Under the pieces are notes generated by a model. The model did no database searches. It worked only from the letters and a program-made list of their open reading frames with translations, and was not told the DNA's origin. Source: Phymorhynchus buccinoides (taxonomy: Eukaryota; Mollusca; Gastropoda; Neogastropoda; Raphitomidae). Taken from it: a DNA stretch of 64,000 nt. Position 1 is the first letter of the stretch. Every line of letters starts with the position of its first letter. This document shows, in pieces, positions 1 through 64,000 of this stretch. The translations under genes were made by a program, and so were the position numbers. Location: assembly GCA_017654935.2 (NCBI GenBank), contig CM065703.1, positions 46,458,740-46,522,739 on the forward strand, in the 5' to 3' direction.

Positions 1-1113
<1,113 letters not shown>

Positions 1114-1357
1114 TTAACCCTTTCGCTGCCAGCCTTTCTTCAGCAAAATATTTCCATTAAACTTACCTGGGTAGAGAAAAAAATCTCTGTAATATTGGGG
1201 ATTCCTCTATTTCATATTTAAAGTAAGGCCTATCCTTACCTCCTAAAACGAAGAGAATAGGGTCTTTGGATAATAGACCCTGATTTCATGCCTTTTAGTG
1301 ACATGGGTGTTAAATCACTGTGGTGCAAAAATGCGGCGTTGGCGGTGAAAGGGTTAA
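1114..1357 (+). mobile_element. Short piggyBac-type MITE, family TTAACCCTTTCGCCGCC
   Basis: TTAA-bounded 244-bp element with inverted ends TTAACCCTTTCGCTGCC and GGCGGTGAAAGGGTTAA. Internal landmarks TTAAACTTACCTGGGTA and GACATGGGTGTTAAATCA recur in all copies. TTAA targets followed by CCC are the piggyBac hallmark. Confidence 0.82.
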
Positions 1358-1584
1358 ACTCACCTACAGGTGTGATTTCTCATCCCTTTGAACCAATTTT
1401 TGATTCCTGTGTATTTATGAATGAAAAATATTTTATAATTCTTAGTGCTTTTCGAAACAACAAGCTTTACATTGGTTATTTCACAAACTAAGCAAACCAT
1501 TTTGCCCATTTCATGAAATGGGCAATTTGACGAATTGGGCGTAACATATGCAAGTGCTAAAAAAAGAATTGAGGACTGACTGAC

Positions 1585-61301
<59,717 letters not shown>

Positions 61302-61390
61302 GTTTCGAGGGCAAGATGTAAACAAGCCCATTGTGTGCTTATTCTTTTCCCTCAATAAACAAATGCTTCAAATGTAAAAAAAATAAATAA

Positions 61391-61526
<136 letters not shown>

Positions 61527-61866
61527 GTTTTAATGACATTGAACCGATCATATGTTTGTGCACTTCTCAATTTCTGAATGTTAAAGATGAGTGTGAAAAG
61601 TAGGATTGGGTTTTATTTTCCCGTGTGTATGCGCTTACTTCCCAACTTTTGAATGTTAATAATGAGTATAGTCAATAATAATAGGTTTGATTTTGTTATT
61701 GATGTGTTACAATATGGGGATGTATTTTGCATGCTTTATATTACTTTGTCTGTGCATATTTCGTTTTCCATTTTCTACTTTTATATACGCATTTTGTCCA
61801 GAGGGCTGGATGTAAAAAAGCATGTTATTGCTTACTCTATTACCCTCTATAAATAAATAAAATTAA

Positions 61867-61871
<5 letters not shown>

Positions 61872-61947
<76 letters not shown>
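61872..61947 (+). repeat. TC microsatellite
   Basis: Third CT tract; again preceded by AAATAAATAAAATTAATTCATT, suggesting the three tracts belong to copies of one element. Confidence 0.95.
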
Positions 61948-61949
<2 letters not shown>

Positions 61950-62019
61950 GAGACTTTTCAAACTGAACCGAGGTCCTGTGTGCGAACACATGCACACAAT
62001 CTTGCGCACATACTGCCAC

Positions 62020-63200
62020 ATACCGTTGTTGCCCCGTCCCGTTGATGCCCCGTCCCGTTGTTGCCCCGTCCCGTTGTTGCCCCGTCCCGTTGTTGCCCTG
62101 TCCCGTTGATGCCCCGTCCCGTTGATGCCCCGTCCCGTTGATGCCCCGTCCCGTTGATGCCCCGTCCCGTTGATGCCCCGTCCCGTTGATGCCCCGTCCC
62201 GTTGTTGCCCCGTCCCGTTGTTGCCCTGTCCCGTTGATGCCCTGTCCCGTTGATGCCCCGTCCCGTTGTTGCCCCGTCCCGTTGATGCCCTGTCCCGTTG
62301 ATGCCCCGTCCCGTTGTTGCCCCGTCCCGTTGTTGCCCCGTCCCGTTGATGCCCTGTCCCGTTGATGCCCCGTCCCGTTGATGCCCCGTCCCGTTGATGT
62401 CCCGTCCCGATGATGCCCTGTCCCGTTGATGCCCCGTCCCGTTGATGCCCCGTCCCGTTGTTGCCCCGTCCTGTTGATGCCCCGTCCCGTTGTTGCCCTG
62501 TCCCGTTGATGCCCCATCCCGTTGATGCCCTGTCCTGTTGATGCCCTGTCCTGTTGTTGCCCTGTCCCGTTGATGCCCCGTCCCGTTGATGCCCCGTCCC
62601 GTTGATGCCCCGTCCCGTTGATGCCCCGTCCCGTTGTTGCCCCGTCCCGTTGTTGCCCCGTCCCGTTGTTGCCCCGTCCCGTTGATGCCCCGTCCCGTTG
62701 ATGCCCCGTCCCGTTGTTGCCCCGTCCCGTTGTTGCCCCGTCCCGTTGTTGCCCCGTCCCGTTGTTGCCCCGTCCCGTTGTTGCCCCGTCCCGTTGTTGC
62801 CCCGTCCCGTTGTTGCCCCGTCCCGTTGATGCCCCGTCCCGTTGTTGCCCCGTCCCGTTGTTGCCCCGTCCCGTTGTTGCCCCGTCCCGTTGTTGCCCCG
62901 TCCCGTTGTTGCCCCGTCCCGTTGTTGCCCTGTCCCGTTTGATGCCCCGTCCCGTTGTTGCCCCATCCCGTTGATGCCCCGTCCCGTTGTTGCCCTGTCC
63001 CGTTGATGCCCCGTCCCGTTGATGCCCCGTCCTGTTGATGCCCCGTCCCGATGATGCCCTGTCCCGTTGATGCCCTGTCCCGTTGTTGCCCCATCCTGTT
63101 GATGTCCCGTCCCGATGATGCCCTGTCCCGTTGATGCCCCGTCCCGTTGTTGCCCTGTCCCGTTGATGCCCTGTCCCGTTGATGCCCCGTCCCGTTCTTG
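62020..63200 (+). repeat. 15-bp minisatellite (about 78 units)
   Basis: Unit GCCCCGTCCCGTTGT or GAT variant. Two main unit types (TTGTT, TTGAT) alternate in blocks. The 15-bp period gives long meaningless frames on both strands. Confidence 0.95.
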
Positions 63201-63339
63201 TCTCTATGTGTCCCCATCTCTATATGCCCTTCTCTATGTATCCCCATCCCAATATGTCCCCATCTCCATGTGTCCCCAAGTCAATATATTCCTGTCTCTA
63301 TGTGCCCCCATCACTATGTATCCCCATCTCTAGGTGACC

Positions 63340-64000
63340 CCATCTATGTGTCCCTCTCTATGTGTCCCTCTCTATGCGTCCCTCTCTATGTGTCCCTCTC
63401 TATGTGTCCCTCTCTATGTGTCCCTCTCTATGTGCCCCTCTCTAAGTGTCCCTCTCTATGTGTCCCTCTCTATGTGTCCCTCTCTATGTGTCCCTCTCTA
63501 TGTGTCCCTCTCTATGTGTCCCCTCTCTATGTGTCCCTCTCTATGTGCCCCTCTCTATGTGCCCCTCTCTATGTGTCCCTCTCTATGTGTCCCTCTCTAT
63601 GTGTCCCTCTCTATGTGTCCCTCTCTATGTGTCCCTCTCTATGTGCCCCTCTCTATGTGTCCCTCTCTATGTGCCCCTCTCTATGTGCCCCTCTCTATGT
63701 GTCCCTCTCTATGTGTCCCCTCTCTATGTGCCCCTCTCTATGTGTCCCTCTCTATGTGTCCCTCTCTATGTGTCCCTCTCTATGTGCCCCCTCTCTATGT
63801 GTCCCCCTCTCTATGTGTCCCTCTCTATGTGTCCCTCTCTATGTGTCCCCTCTCTATGTGTCCCTCTCTATGTGTCCCTCTCTATGTCCCCCTCTCTATG
63901 TGTCCCTCTCTATGTGTCCCTCTCTATGTGTCCCCTCTCTATGTGTCCCTCTCTATGTGTCCCTCTCTATGTGTCCCTCTCTATGTGTCCCCCTCTCTAT
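63340..64000 (+). repeat. 14-bp minisatellite, reaching the window end
   Basis: Unit TCCCTCTCTATGTG with CCCC and TGCC variants. A transitional zone of longer related units (TGTCCCCATCTCTATG) at 63200-63340 connects it to the 15-bp array. Confidence 0.95.

Noticed and set aside
61840..63247. Frames of 225-429 residues rich in GTGQQRDGA
   Set aside because: 15-bp minisatellite read in three open frames.

Overview
The window is eukaryotic nuclear DNA: spliced genes with canonical GT-AG introns, huge microsatellite content, tRNA-derived SINEs, piggyBac/hAT/pogo/Harbinger-type DNA elements and no bacterial signals. Several dispersed repeats look like those common in gastropod molluscs, so I infer an invertebrate, probably a mollusc; this is an inference from repeat style and not proven here.

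One cellular gene dominates. On the minus strand, from the start codon at 61035 to the left part of the window, 24 exons reconstruct the first 944 residues of coatomer subunit alpha (COPA, alpha-COP) with every exon junction in phase. The family is about 1220-1230 residues, so roughly the last 280 residues lie beyond base 1. The order is WD40 propeller 1 (exons 1-8), propeller 2 (exons 9-16), alpha-solenoid (exons 17-20), the acidic linker (exons 20-22) and the start of the C-terminal domain (exons 23-24). About 2.8 kb of coding sequence is spread over about 59.5 kb because the introns are full of repeats.

The most unusual feature is that at least 14 of the 24 exons are accompanied by partial copies of their own edge. 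Each copy holds the exon end, its splice site and adjoining intron, and copies run as tandem arrays into the neighbouring intron (for example 16 copies at exon 22, 15 at exon 15, 14 at exon 3, 8 at exons 12 and 19). Donor-edge copies lie downstream of the exon and acceptor-edge copies lie upstream, and the genuine exon is always the outermost unit.

Intron 10 (28104-44895) holds a 39-bp minisatellite split in two by a 10.7-kb insertion (30085-40820) with 17-bp inverted ends and a CTACAG duplication. The insertion carries an intact three-exon gene (33091-37595) for a 1106-residue protein. It joins a basic N-terminus, Cys clusters, a DDE/DDD nuclease-like core and a C-terminal OTU-type cysteine-protease-like domain. 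I treat it as a large DNA transposon of a family I cannot name.

The remaining introns hold a piggyBac relic and its short derivatives, hAT-like elements with 5- or 6-bp target duplications (two with zinc-finger coding remnants), SINEs nested in other elements, non-LTR retrotransposon tails and several plain minisatellites. Upstream of COPA (61200-64000) are long TC tracts and 15-bp and 14-bp arrays; no further gene is visible.
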